Part shown: positions 18,541 to 27,164 of the stretch, piece after piece
Layout: each line of letters starts with the position of its first letter
How positions within the stretch are numbered: position 1 is the first letter of the stretch
Assembly (NCBI RefSeq): GCF_004005375.1
Contig: NZ_RZUF01000013.1
Coordinates: forward strand, 84,862 to 148,861
Origin: Rheinheimera sediminis
GTDB taxonomy: Bacteria > Pseudomonadota > Gammaproteobacteria > Enterobacterales > Alteromonadaceae
Length of the DNA: 64,000 bases
Direction: 5' to 3'
The notes under the pieces: generated by a model
Database searches by the model: none
Told to the model about the DNA's origin: nothing
The model's input: the letters and a program-made list of their open reading frames with translations, nothing else
Program-made: the position numbers and the translations under genes

Positions 18541-20255
18541 AAGAACTCCTGGCTGTAGCTGGCCTGATACAGAGGGTGAGCCTGAATGTCTGCCACAGAA
18601 CCTGTGGCAATAATCTGGCCCTCGTTAATCAGCCATACTTGGTCCAGCCACTGCAGGTGTTGCAATTGATGAGTCGCCAGTAGCAGAGTTTTGCCACGAC
18701 TTAACAGTTCCAATTGCTCAAAGTACTGCCTTTGTTGCTCAACGGGCAGCATAGACGCGGGTTCATCCAGCAGCCACAGCCAGCTTTGCTTTAATAAGGC
18801 TCTGGCCAGCGCCAGTCGCTGCAATTGCCCACCTGAGAGGCCAACTCCGCCTTCCGTCAGCTCTGTGTCTAAAGCTTGAGGTAAAGCAAAAACAAAGTCG
18901 GCACAAAGCGCCTGCTGCAACACCTGTTGCAGTTCCTGTTCTGTCGCTTGTGGTTTGGCCAGCAGTAAATTGCTTCGCACTGTGCCACTTAACCACTGGC
19001 TCTGTTGCGACAAATACACCAGTTGTTGTCGCCACTGAGTCAAATCCAATTCAGTCAGCTTGTGATCTGCAATACAGATCTGGCCTTGATTGGGCTGCTG
19101 AAAAGCCAATAAAGATTCCAGCAGACTGGTTTTTCCTGCACCGCTTGGGCCAATAATGCCAATACGTTGTTGGGGGGGGATCTGTAGCTGAATATCCTTA
19201 AGCAGTGCAGCTCTGTGTTCCGACCCCAATAGACTTAGCTGCTGAAACTCAATGCTCACTGGCTCAGTCGGGGCCTGAATCTCGCCGCCAGTGCACAGAG
19301 GCAGATCCCAGACTGGAGCCAGACTGGCAAAAGCGGCTTCGGCCTGTGCTTTGGCATGATAATCCGCTCCCAGTTGACGAAGTGGGGCATAAAATTCTGG
19401 TGCCAGCAATAGGATAAACAGTGCCGGTTGATACGAAACCGGGATCTGCGCTTTAGCCCAGGGTAACTCACCTAATAAACCCAAACCTAAATACAAAGCG
19501 ACCAGCGCTATAGCTAAAGAGGCAAAAAGCTCCAGTACAGCGCCCGATAAAAAGGCTTTGCTCAGCACTGACATGGTGCGGCTTCTGTAGTCTTCGCTGG
19601 CATTGTTTAATCTGTTTAACACCAGTGGTTCGGCCTTCAGTTGCCGGATTAAAGCAGCACCGCGAAGGAATTCCAAAAAACGCCCGCCTAATAAACCTAA
19701 AGCCTGGACTTGTTGCTGACTTGCTTCGGCAGCCTTCTTACCCAGTAAAATCATAAATAGCGGGATAAGCGGAGCTGTTGCCAATAAAAGTAAAGCTGCC
19801 AGCAGGCTTTGACTTGCTACAGCGATAGATATAAACAAAGGACAAAGGACCACCAGATAAAGCTGTGGGTAATAACGACTGATATAAGGATCCAACGCGT
19901 CCACTTGTTCAAGTAAACGGGTCGATAAATCACCATCTGCAGCAATACGTTGCCGCAGTGGTCCCGCCTTGCTGATAACACCAAGTAACTGATGTCGCAG
20001 TGAGGTTCGCAGCTTTTGACTGGCTGCAAGACCAAGTAGATCTTTTGCTGCTAACAGCAAAGGACGCAGCAACCAAAGTAGTAAAATATGCAGCAGCAGA
20101 TCAGGTGGGATCTGCTGCTGATGTAACGCCAGATTACATAAAGTGGCCAGCAACCAGCACTGCCAAATCATCAGTAACGAAGCCGCAGCACCCAGCATTA
20201 TTGCAAGGTGCAAACGATGTTTTTCTGAGAGGACCAGTTGCCTTAAAGACTGCAT
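18537..20255 (-). CDS. cydD: Thiol reductant ABC exporter subunit CydD
   Basis: Partner subunit of CydC, 572 residues. The transmembrane domain contains PLIPLFMILLGKKAAEASQQQ and FLRGAALIRQL, a recognisable CydD region. The ATPase has Walker A IGPSGAGKTSLL, signature LSGGQLQRLALARAL and Walker B WLWLLDEPAS. It starts 17 bases after the cydX stop with only a weak ribosome site, so it may rely on coupling to cydX translation. Unlike E. coli, where cydDC sits away from cydAB, both sets are contiguous here. Confidence 0.92.
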   Translation of the reverse strand: MQSLRQLVLSEKHRLHLAIMLGAAASLLMIWQCWLLATLCNLALHQQQIPPDLLLHILLLWLLRPLLLAAKDLLGLAASQKLRTSLRHQLLGVISKAGPLRQRIAADGDLSTRLLEQVDALDPYISRYYPQLYLVVLCPLFISIAVASQSLLAALLLLATAPLIPLFMILLGKKAAEASQQQVQALGLLGGRFLEFLRGAALIRQLKAEPLVLNRLNNASEDYRSRTMSVLSKAFLSGAVLELFASLAIALVALYLGLGLLGELPWAKAQIPVSYQPALFILLLAPEFYAPLRQLGADYHAKAQAEAAFASLAPVWDLPLCTGGEIQAPTEPVSIEFQQLSLLGSEHRAALLKDIQLQIPPQQRIGIIGPSGAGKTSLLESLLAFQQPNQGQICIADHKLTELDLTQWRQQLVYLSQQSQWLSGTVRSNLLLAKPQATEQELQQVLQQALCADFVFALPQALDTELTEGGVGLSGGQLQRLALARALLKQSWLWLLDEPASMLPVEQQRQYFEQLELLSRGKTLLLATHQLQHLQWLDQVWLINEGQIIATGSVADIQAHPLYQASYSQEFL

Positions 20256-20272
20256 GGCTGTTGTATCCGGTT

Positions 20273-20389
20273 CTATTCTGATGACTCATCCTCTTCGCCA
20301 GGGTAGCCATTAAATTCCAACCACATCGCATTAATGATGCCAAAGGAGCAGGCCAGTAATACGCCTAAAATCCAGGTGAAATACCACAT
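20273..20389 (-). CDS. cydX: Cytochrome bd oxidase small subunit CydX
   Basis: A 38-residue single-helix subunit of cytochrome bd that stabilises the haem sites of CydAB. The reading frame starts MWYFTWILGVLLACSFGI and continues into an acidic tail ending EDESSE, closely matching the CydX/YbgT pattern (MWYFxWILGxLLACSFG). AAGGAG stands nine bases before the ATG, overlapping the end of cydB. It lies between cydB and cydD, as expected for a bd-I operon. Confidence 0.95.
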   Translation of the reverse strand: MWYFTWILGVLLACSFGIINAMWLEFNGYPGEEDESSE

Positions 20390-20400
20390 AAATTTGCTCC

Positions 20401-21537
20401 TTAATAAAGTGAATGGTTATTGTTGCTGATGGTATTGCGGTCTAACCGCCCCCACATTTTCCAGTAACACCACAAAGTGTACCCCAGCACTATGGGTACG
20501 AAAATACAGGCTACAACAAACATGATTTTTAACGTCAGCTCGCTGGATGTCGCATCCCACATGGTCAGGCTATGATTCGGCATACTGCTGGACGGCATAA
20601 TAAAGGGGAACATAGATACCCCACAGGTCATAATAACCCCTGTGATTGCCAGAGATGACGCAACAAAAGACTGCCAGCCTTTGGCCAGTTTGCTGAACAA
20701 GGCGCAGAGCAGAAAAGCAGCCACACCCAGTACAGGGAAAATCCATAGCAGCGGATAACTTTCATAGTTACTGAACCATGCGCCTGAACTCAGTTCTACA
20801 GTTTTAGTCACAGCACTGTTAATCGCATTGCTGTCCATCACACTGGTCACTTTATAACCCATACCTGCAGCGGCCAGCCAAACACCCGCTATAACAAATA
20901 GCACTGCGCCAAGCGTTGCGCAGATCATCGACACAGCCTGAGCGCGCTGGCGCAGTGGCGCTTCGGTTTTCATTTGCAGATAACAAGCGCCCTGATTGAT
21001 AAACATCAGCAAGCTCAGCACACCCACCAGCAAGGCAAAAGGATTTAATAAAGCCCAGAACGAGCCTGTGTAGTAAATCCTTAGCAAGTCGTCAAAATGG
21101 AAAGGTACACCTTGTAACAAGTTGCCAAAAGCTACACCAAAAATAATTGGAGGTATCGCAGAACCTGCGGTTAAAGCCCAGTCCCAGTTACTGCGCCATT
21201 TGGCATTATCCAGCTTGGAGCGGTAATCAAAGCCGATAGGGCGCAGGAATAAAGCTGCCAGCGTCAACATCATGGCCAGATAAAAACCACTGAACGCTGT
21301 CGCATAGACCGGAGGCCAGGCAGCAAACAAGGCTCCACCTGCAGTAATAAGCCATACCTGATTGCCATCCCAGTGCGGCGCTACCGCATTGATTAGAATA
21401 CGGCGCTCTGTGTCGTCGCGGCCTATGACTTTGAGAAGCGCACCCACGCCCATATCAAAACCATCAGTCACCGCAAAACCAATCAGCAACACGCCAACCA
21501 GCAACCACCAGATAAAACGTAAAAATTCATAATCCAT
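20401..21537 (-). CDS. cydB: Cytochrome bd ubiquinol oxidase subunit II
   Basis: Integral membrane subunit of cytochrome bd, 378 residues, near the E. coli length. Recognisable are MDYEFLRFIWWLLVGVLLIGFAVTDGFDMG and NAVAPHWDGNQVWLITAGGALFAAWP near the N-terminus, within eight to nine helices. The ATG at 21537 is chosen over a longer frame from 21606: GGGAGG stands just before it and the protein then begins like the family. It is one base from the cydA stop, indicating coupling. Confidence 0.96.
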   Translation of the reverse strand: MDYEFLRFIWWLLVGVLLIGFAVTDGFDMGVGALLKVIGRDDTERRILINAVAPHWDGNQVWLITAGGALFAAWPPVYATAFSGFYLAMMLTLAALFLRPIGFDYRSKLDNAKWRSNWDWALTAGSAIPPIIFGVAFGNLLQGVPFHFDDLLRIYYTGSFWALLNPFALLVGVLSLLMFINQGACYLQMKTEAPLRQRAQAVSMICATLGAVLFVIAGVWLAAAGMGYKVTSVMDSNAINSAVTKTVELSSGAWFSNYESYPLLWIFPVLGVAAFLLCALFSKLAKGWQSFVASSLAITGVIMTCGVSMFPFIMPSSSMPNHSLTMWDATSSELTLKIMFVVACIFVPIVLGYTLWCYWKMWGRLDRNTISNNNHSLY

Positions 21538-21538
21538 A

Positions 21539-23089
21539 TTAAACCTCCCGGGCCTGTTCGCCGTGATACTTGCCGGTATGAATAGAAGCAGGGCCTTTGC
21601 GGGCAAAATGCTGCATCAACCAGACTTCTATAATCAAAAACACTGTATAAAGCGCGGTGATTGCCAGTAAGCTGAACCAAATTTCACCTGCTGTCAGTTG
21701 AGATGCTGCCAGATGAGTAGGTAAAATTTCACCAACGGCCCATGGCTGACGGCCATATTCAGCAACAAACCAGCCAGCCTCACAGGCAATCCAGGGCAGA
21801 GGTAAAGAGAACAGGGCGGCTTTAAGTAACCAGCGTGGTTTTTCCGGTGTGCGTCTGGCGCTGTGATAAAAAGACAGGGCAAACACTAGCAGCATAATGA
21901 AACCTGCCGCCACCATAATACGGAACGACCAGAACAGCGGTGCTACTTTGGGGATACTGTTTTGTACTGCTTGTTCAATCTGTTCAGGTGTGGCATTAAC
22001 AGGATCCTCTGTGTAAGCCATCAACAGCAAGCCATAACCCAAATCATTTTTTACCAAATCAAAAGCAGCGATGTTTTCCGGTGTTTTTTCACCGGCCCGC
22101 AGTTTTTTCAGCAAGCCATAAGCAACCTGACCATTGAGAATACGCTCACGGTGGATTTCTTTCAGCTCTGCCAATCCCATCACTTCTTTATCCAAAGAGC
22201 GAGTGGCAATCAGGCCCATAGCGCCCGGAATTTTTACCGCGTAGTCTGTGGTTTGTGTTTCTTCATTGGGCAGACCAAACAAGGTAAAGTCTGCTGGTGC
22301 TGGATGTGTTTTCCACTCTGCTTCTACAGCGGCTAGTTTTACTTTTTGCACATCACCCAGTTCATAACCAGATTCATCACCTAACACAATCACAGACAGC
22401 ACACTGGCTAAACCAAAGGCTGAGGCAATGGCAAAGCTACGGCGGGCAAAAGCCAAATCCCGGCCTTTGAGCATGTACCAGGCGGAAATAGCTAACACAA
22501 ACATGGCGCCTGTGACATAGCCAGCTGAAACCGTATGGACAAATTTCACCTGTGCGACCGGGTTAAACACCACTTCGCTAAAGCTGACCATTTCCATTCT
22601 CATGGTTTCAAAATTAAATTCAGCACCAACCGGGTGTTGCATCCAGCCATTGGCAACTAAAATCCATAAAGCAGATAAGTTAGAGCCCAAAGCGACCAAC
22701 CAGGTCACAGTCAAATGCTGAAGTTTCGACAACCTGTCCCAGCCAAAAAAGAACAAGCCTACTAAGGTAGATTCGAGGAAAAATGCCATCAGGCCTTCAA
22801 TGGCCAAAGGTGCGCCAAAGATGTCACCAACATAATGCGAATAATAAGACCAGTTAGTACCAAACTGGAACTCCATCGCTATACCTGTAGTCACCCCTAA
22901 AGCGAAGTTGATACCAAACAATTTACCCCAGAATTTAGTCATATCACGGTAAATTTCTTTACCTGTCATGACATACACTGACTCCATAATAGCCAGTAAA
23001 AAGGCCATTCCTAAAGTTAAGGGCACAAATAAGAAGTGATACATTGCCGTCGCAGCAAACTGTAACCTTGATAGTTCTACAACATCCAT
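21539..23089 (-). CDS. cydA: Cytochrome bd ubiquinol oxidase subunit I
   Basis: Haem-bearing subunit of the high-affinity quinol oxidase, 516 residues, with a long Q-loop of the E. coli type. Visible are the b595/d-proximal histidine region [15 protein letters not shown] (His ~18), the helix [16 protein letters not shown] with the b558 ligand His ~185, and [13 protein letters not shown] near residue 445. It oxidises quinol on the periplasmic side and reduces oxygen to water with charge separation. It is the first gene of cydABXDC. A consensus FNR/ANR site lies 127 bases upstream of the start. Confidence 0.97.
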   Translation of the reverse strand: MDVVELSRLQFAATAMYHFLFVPLTLGMAFLLAIMESVYVMTGKEIYRDMTKFWGKLFGINFALGVTTGIAMEFQFGTNWSYYSHYVGDIFGAPLAIEGLMAFFLESTLVGLFFFGWDRLSKLQHLTVTWLVALGSNLSALWILVANGWMQHPVGAEFNFETMRMEMVSFSEVVFNPVAQVKFVHTVSAGYVTGAMFVLAISAWYMLKGRDLAFARRSFAIASAFGLASVLSVIVLGDESGYELGDVQKVKLAAVEAEWKTHPAPADFTLFGLPNEETQTTDYAVKIPGAMGLIATRSLDKEVMGLAELKEIHRERILNGQVAYGLLKKLRAGEKTPENIAAFDLVKNDLGYGLLLMAYTEDPVNATPEQIEQAVQNSIPKVAPLFWSFRIMVAAGFIMLLVFALSFYHSARRTPEKPRWLLKAALFSLPLPWIACEAGWFVAEYGRQPWAVGEILPTHLAASQLTAGEIWFSLLAITALYTVFLIIEVWLMQHFARKGPASIHTGKYHGEQAREV

Positions 23090-23215
23090 TCGGATTGCTC
23101 CTCGATCTGGAACTGTGGGCCTGGGCTGGTACTAACATGCAGTACCATTGAGTAGCTAAAACTAATACACCAGCATTAGTGAAGAGCAAACTACGCCTTT
23201 TATCTTCCGAACGTG

Positions 23216-23229
23216 TTGATGCTGATCAA
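23216..23229. promoter_or_regulatory. FNR/ANR-type box upstream of cydA
   Basis: TTGATGCTGATCAA is an exact match to the TTGAT-N4-ATCAA consensus of the FNR/ANR family. It is centred about 133 bases before the cydA start in the cydA/epimerase divergent spacer. This predicts oxygen-responsive control of the bd oxidase operon; whether activating or repressing cannot be told from position alone. Confidence 0.7.
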
Positions 23230-23332
23230 TAAAAATCTGCCTGTTAGTAGAAATTGATAAAAATTTGATAAAAGTTGCAGCACATATTCTGTTACCATCA
23301 AATGCATCAGTAAATTGGCAAAGGTGGCAGAG

Positions 23333-24145
23333 ATGAAAATTCTTGTGATAGGAGCAGGTTGGTTAGGAACTCAATTGGCCACTCAGCTTAAAGCGGATGG
23401 ACATGAGTTATGGCTTAGTAGCCGTAGTATCACCAAATCTTCAGTAGTGGCCGAACAGTTTGGTCATTTTGTTTTAGATTTAGCCCAATCCGTCCGGCCC
23501 ACAGCAGAGCTGGAAAGCTTATTTAAAGACGCCCTTATTATTTGCACTGTGCCAGCCAGCCGCACTGATGGTGAAGGCTATATCAGAGCTGTCAGTCAAC
23601 TTGCTACTTTGATGAAGAACTGCGGTGCTTTGGCTTGTATTCATTTGAGTAGCACTGGGATCTACGAAGGTTTATTTGGTGAAGTAGACGAGCAAAGTCA
23701 GTTACAACTGACTGATGCACGTATAGAAGTATTGGCTGCAGCGGAACAAGTGCTGAACAAGGCTGTCCCTTGTTGCACTTTACGTCTGGCAGGTTTAATT
23801 GGTCCTGGCCGTCATCCGGCGCGGTTTTTATCCGGTAAACAGGCAGGTCCAGCGGATGTGGCTGTGAATATGGTGCACAGCAGTGATATTTGTGCCGCCA
23901 TCTCTGCCATAGTGCAGCAGCGGTTGTGGCCAGAGCTGTTTAACTTATCCAGCCCACTGTTTTGTTCCAAGGCTGAGTTTTACCTTACAGCCTGTGAACT
24001 GGCCTCCTTGCCGGCACCACAGTTTGAAGCAAAAAGTACTTCAGCCTTGCAAAGCAGAAGAGTACTGAGTACAAAATCGCAAAAAATTGCCGGTTTTTCC
24101 TATCAGTTTGAATCCGCGTTAGCTGCTTTGCCTTTTTGCAGCTGA
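23333..24145 (+). CDS. NAD(P)-binding epimerase-like (extended SDR) protein
   Basis: A 270-residue Rossmann-fold protein of the NAD-dependent epimerase/dehydratase type, close in style to E. coli YeeZ. The cofactor motif is GAGWLGTQLA (residues 7-16). LSSTGIYEG around residue 103 replaces the usual catalytic YxxxK context, so catalytic activity is doubtful. The ATG at 23333 with AAGGTGG upstream is preferred over a TTG at 23315. It is divergent from cydA and converges with copZ. The substrate is unknown. Confidence 0.75.
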   Translation: MKILVIGAGWLGTQLATQLKADGHELWLSSRSITKSSVVAEQFGHFVLDLAQSVRPTAELESLFKDALIICTVPASRTDGEGYIRAVSQLATLMKNCGALACIHLSSTGIYEGLFGEVDEQSQLQLTDARIEVLAAAEQVLNKAVPCCTLRLAGLIGPGRHPARFLSGKQAGPADVAVNMVHSSDICAAISAIVQQRLWPELFNLSSPLFCSKAEFYLTACELASLPAPQFEAKSTSALQSRRVLSTKSQKIAGFSYQFESALAALPFCS

Positions 24146-24163
24146 GCAGCGAATGCAGCAGTT

Positions 24164-24367
24164 TTAGTCGCTCAGAGTAGCCGGGAAACCGGCTTGATCC
24201 AGCGCTGCAATCAGATCTTCTGCGGATAGAGAGCTTTCTACCTGTACCTGCTGTAAAGCCAAATCCACTGTCACTTTGGCATCGGCTTGCAGTTTTGTAA
24301 TGGCTTTATTGACCAGACTAATACAGTGATTGCAGCTCATGCCTGTTACTTTCAATTCTGTCTTCAT
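24164..24367 (-). CDS. copZ: Copper chaperone, CopZ-like HMA protein
   Basis: A 67-residue ferredoxin-like heavy-metal-associated protein with the Cu(I)-binding MSCNHC motif at residues 10-15. It carries Cu(I) in the cytoplasm and hands it to CopA or CueR. It is transcribed divergently from copA, and its upstream region holds the reverse copy of the TTGACCTTACCAC promoter element, which links it to copper control. Confidence 0.9.
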   Translation of the reverse strand: MKTELKVTGMSCNHCISLVNKAITKLQADAKVTVDLALQQVQVESSLSAEDLIAALDQAGFPATLSD

Positions 24368-24424
24368 TCACTATTTCCTCTTTGCGCTCTTTGTGAGTTG
24401 GCGAACATGATGAAAGCTTCTGCT

Positions 24425-24437
24425 GTGGTAAGGTCAA
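24425..24437 (-). promoter_or_regulatory. Candidate CueR-type promoter of copZ
   Basis: On the minus strand this reads TTGACCTTACCAC, identical to the element in front of copA. The TTGACC -35 is followed about 19 bases later by CATCAT as a possible -10, the long spacing typical of MerR-activated promoters. The inner dyad is weaker than at the copA site. Confidence 0.5.
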
Positions 24438-24460
24438 GTCTTACTATAAAATTTATTCAG

Positions 24461-24485
24461 TTGACCTTACCACTGGGTAAGCTTC
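24461..24485 (+). promoter_or_regulatory. Candidate CueR-type promoter of copA
   Basis: A TTGACC -35 (24461-24466) is followed by the dyad CTTACC-ACT-GGGTAAG within a long spacer. This is the arrangement MerR-family metal sensors use. It lies ~70 bases before the copA ATG, and a CueR-like gene lies downstream in the same operon. Confidence 0.65.
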
Positions 24486-24532
24486 AGCCTTATTTCTGTA
24501 AAGCCTTAGCCCCTTTTGTCCGGAGTCATGTT

Positions 24533-26707
24533 ATGTCTGAGCAAATCCAACTGAACATCAGCGGAATGAGCTGTGCATCCTGTGTTGGCCGTATTGAAAA
24601 AGCGTTAGCTCAAGTCAGCGGCGTACAACAAGCCAGCGTGAATCTTGCTACTGAAACCGCAATAGTCCAGGGGGAAAAGCTTGCACCACAGCTGCTGATA
24701 GATGCAGTAGAGCAGGCCGGATATCACGCCAGTTTACCTGCAGAAACCGCAACAACAGAAGCCATTACAACTGCTTTTTACCAACAAGAGTACTGGCCAG
24801 CTATCGCAAGCATGGCACTGACCTTGCCTTTGATGTTGCCGATGTTTGCTTTACTGTTTGGACTAGATTGGATCTTGCCATCTTTCTGGCAATGGCTGCT
24901 GGCAACACCAGTGCAGTTTTATTTTGGTGCGCGTTTTTACAAAGCAGGCTGGGCCGCATTAAAAGTGGGCAGCGGCACTATGGACCTGTTGGTGGCTATT
25001 GGTACCAGCGCCGCTTATGGTTTGTCGTTGTATTTATGGTGGAGTTTTGATGCTCATCAGGCTCAGCACGGCGCGCCCCATTTGTACTTTGAAAGCAGCA
25101 GTGCGGTACTAAGTCTGGTTTTACTGGGTAAATATCTGGAGCACAAAGCAAAACGCCGAACTACAGATGCGCTGCGGGCGCTGGAGAATTTGAAGCCTGC
25201 TGTGGCCACTTTGTTTCAAAACGGGATTTGGCTTGAAGTCAAAGCAGAGACTGTGCAGCAAAATGATTTGGTGTTGGTCAAACCAGGTGAGCGTATTGCG
25301 GTAGACGCCCTGGTTGAACAAGGCCTGAGTCATGTCGATGAAGCGCTGATCAGCGGTGAGTCTGTGCCTGTCAGTAAAAAACCGGGCGACAAAGTCACAG
25401 GTGGTTCAGTCAATCTCGATGGAGTATTACAGCTTAGAGCGACTGCTGTTGGAGCTGAATCGACTTTGTCGCGTATTATTCAACTGGTGGAGCAGGCCCA
25501 AGGCGCCAAAGCACCGGTGCAGGCCTTAGTGGATAAAATCAGCGCTATTTTTGTGCCTGTGGTGTTAGTCATTGCTGTAGTGACTTTACTGGGCTGGGGG
25601 TTGATCAGCGCAGACTGGGTGGCAGGTATTTTAAATGCGGTGGCTGTGCTGGTGATTGCCTGTCCCTGCGCTTTGGGTTTGGCAACACCTGCAGCTATTA
25701 TGGCAGGCACAGGCTCGGCTGCACGCTCAGGTATTTTGATCAAAGATGCCAGTGCTTTAGAACAGGCCAAAGCAGTGACCTTAGTGGTGTTTGATAAAAC
25801 CGGCACATTAACTCAAGGCAAACCCGAACTGCAGCAATTCAGCAGCTTTGTCGATGAGCCCAAACTTTTACTTTGGGCGGCCTCGTTGCAGCAACACAGC
25901 GAACACCCTTTAGCCAAAGCTTTGCTACGTTATGCCATTAAACATCAGGTAACAGTTGTTGAAACAGAACAGTTTCAGGTGGTGGCAGGCAAAGGTGTAC
26001 AGGGTAAGGTGGAGGGGCATCATTTAGTGCTTGGCAGCAGTCACTGGATGCAGCAACTCGGACTTGAATTACCTCTTGATCAGGTCCACACCAGCGGCGC
26101 TTCAGTGTCCTGGTTAGCACAACAGCAAGGTAAAAGTTATCGCTTATTGGCGCTGTTTTGTTTTACGGATCAGTTAAAAGCAGATGCGTTACAGGCCGTC
26201 AGCTTATTAAAGCAACAAGGTATCACTGTGGCCATGTTAACAGGCGACAGTAAGGCCAGTGCAGCTTTAATAGCGCAGCAACTGGAGCTCAGCGACTGGA
26301 AAGCCGAAGTGCTGCCAGCAGAGAAAGCTGCTGCCATTGGGCTCTGGCAGCAACAAGGTTATAAAGTAGCTATGGTCGGTGACGGCATTAATGATGCACC
26401 TGCTTTGGCGCTGGCAGATTTAGGCGTTGCTATGGCCAGTGGTACCGAAGTTGCTGTCAGCGCTTCGGCTATGACCCTGATGCGCAGTAAGCCAGTTCTG
26501 GTCAGCGCAGCTTTGCAGATAGCGCGGCTTAGCTACCGCAAAATTCAGCAAAACCTGTTTTGGGCCTTTATCTTTAATATAGTGGGTATACCACTTGCAG
26601 CCTTGGGTTACCTAAATCCTGTGATTGCCGGTGCAGCTATGGCCAGCAGTAGTTTATTGGTGATTAGTAATGCTTTGCTGCTACAGCGCTGGAAGGCTAA
26701 GGAGTAA
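24533..26707 (+). CDS. copA: Cu(I)-exporting P1B-type ATPase
   Basis: Inner-membrane copper efflux ATPase of 724 residues. A single N-terminal HMA domain carries GMSCASC (Cys14, Cys17). The channel motif is [10 protein letters not shown] (Cys377-Pro-Cys379), the phosphorylated aspartate is D421 in DKTGTLTQG, the nucleotide-domain His-Pro is in SEHPLAKAL, and the hinge is [12 protein letters not shown]. The CPC motif marks Cu(I)/Ag(I) specificity. The open frame runs back to 24287, but the ATG at 24533 has GGAG seven bases upstream and begins right at the HMA domain. The MerR-type promoter also lies between the two. The copper sensor gene follows directly. Confidence 0.95.
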   Translation: MSEQIQLNISGMSCASCVGRIEKALAQVSGVQQASVNLATETAIVQGEKLAPQLLIDAVEQAGYHASLPAETATTEAITTAFYQQEYWPAIASMALTLPLMLPMFALLFGLDWILPSFWQWLLATPVQFYFGARFYKAGWAALKVGSGTMDLLVAIGTSAAYGLSLYLWWSFDAHQAQHGAPHLYFESSSAVLSLVLLGKYLEHKAKRRTTDALRALENLKPAVATLFQNGIWLEVKAETVQQNDLVLVKPGERIAVDALVEQGLSHVDEALISGESVPVSKKPGDKVTGGSVNLDGVLQLRATAVGAESTLSRIIQLVEQAQGAKAPVQALVDKISAIFVPVVLVIAVVTLLGWGLISADWVAGILNAVAVLVIACPCALGLATPAAIMAGTGSAARSGILIKDASALEQAKAVTLVVFDKTGTLTQGKPELQQFSSFVDEPKLLLWAASLQQHSEHPLAKALLRYAIKHQVTVVETEQFQVVAGKGVQGKVEGHHLVLGSSHWMQQLGLELPLDQVHTSGASVSWLAQQQGKSYRLLALFCFTDQLKADALQAVSLLKQQGITVAMLTGDSKASAALIAQQLELSDWKAEVLPAEKAAAIGLWQQQGYKVAMVGDGINDAPALALADLGVAMASGTEVAVSASAMTLMRSKPVLVSAALQIARLSYRKIQQNLFWAFIFNIVGIPLAALGYLNPVIAGAAMASSSLLVISNALLLQRWKAKE

Positions 26708-26712
26708 AATGA

Positions 26713-27129
26713 ATGACGAATATAGTCAAAACCTTGGTGACAATAGGGCAAGCGGCAAAACAGACTGGGCTTTCAGCCAAAATGATCCGGTATTATGAAG
26801 AAGCGGGCTTGTTGCTTAAAGCCAATAGAACAGATGCAGGCTACAGGTTATATAACAGCCAGCAATTGCAGCAGTTAGGCTTTATTCAACAGGCCAGAAC
26901 TTTAGGATTTTCTATAGCGCAAATCGGCTCTTTGTTGGACTTATGGCGCGATCCAAACCGCAGCAGCAGAGAAGTAAAACAGCTGGCTGAAATACATCTT
27001 GATGAAATAAAACAAAAAGTAGCTGAATTGCAGCAGATGCAAAAGGTGTTACAGCACTTAGCGAACAATTGTTGCGGTGATGATCAGCCTCAGTGCGCAA
27101 TTTTGGATGGCTTGACTCTGCAGAAATAA
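26713..27129 (+). CDS. cueR: MerR-family copper-responsive regulator CueR
   Basis: A 138-residue MerR-type activator that senses Cu(I) and unwinds promoters with long spacers. The winged helix is VTIGQAAKQTGLSAKMIRYYEEAGLL. The dimer helix follows, and the C-terminal metal loop has Cys-N7-Cys (in NNCCGDDQPQC), the spacing used by CueR for linear Cu(I) coordination. AAGGAG lies at the end of copA, five bases upstream of this gene, so the two are one operon and the system is probably autoregulated through the promoter at 24461. Confidence 0.9.
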   Translation: MTNIVKTLVTIGQAAKQTGLSAKMIRYYEEAGLLLKANRTDAGYRLYNSQQLQQLGFIQQARTLGFSIAQIGSLLDLWRDPNRSSREVKQLAEIHLDEIKQKVAELQQMQKVLQHLANNCCGDDQPQCAILDGLTLQK

Positions 27130-27156
27130 AAAGCCCCAGCCTAATGCCGGGGCTTT
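27130..27156. terminator. Bidirectional terminator between cueR and the subtilase gene
   Basis: AAAGCCCC / GGGGCTTT make an 8-bp stem around an 11-base loop, directly after the cueR stop. It is preceded by an A-run and followed by TTTCT, so it can end both convergent transcripts. Confidence 0.75.
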
Positions 27157-27164
27157 CTGTTGAT

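Noticed and set aside
23933..24145. Possible CRISPR or repeat array anywhere in the window
   Set aside because: I looked for regularly spaced repeats across the window and found none; the only recurrent sequences are shared motifs of paralogous chemoreceptors and M28 genes.
24287..24532. N-terminal extension of copA
   Set aside because: It would run through copZ antisense and both copper promoters; the ATG at 24533 has a ribosome site and starts at the HMA domain.
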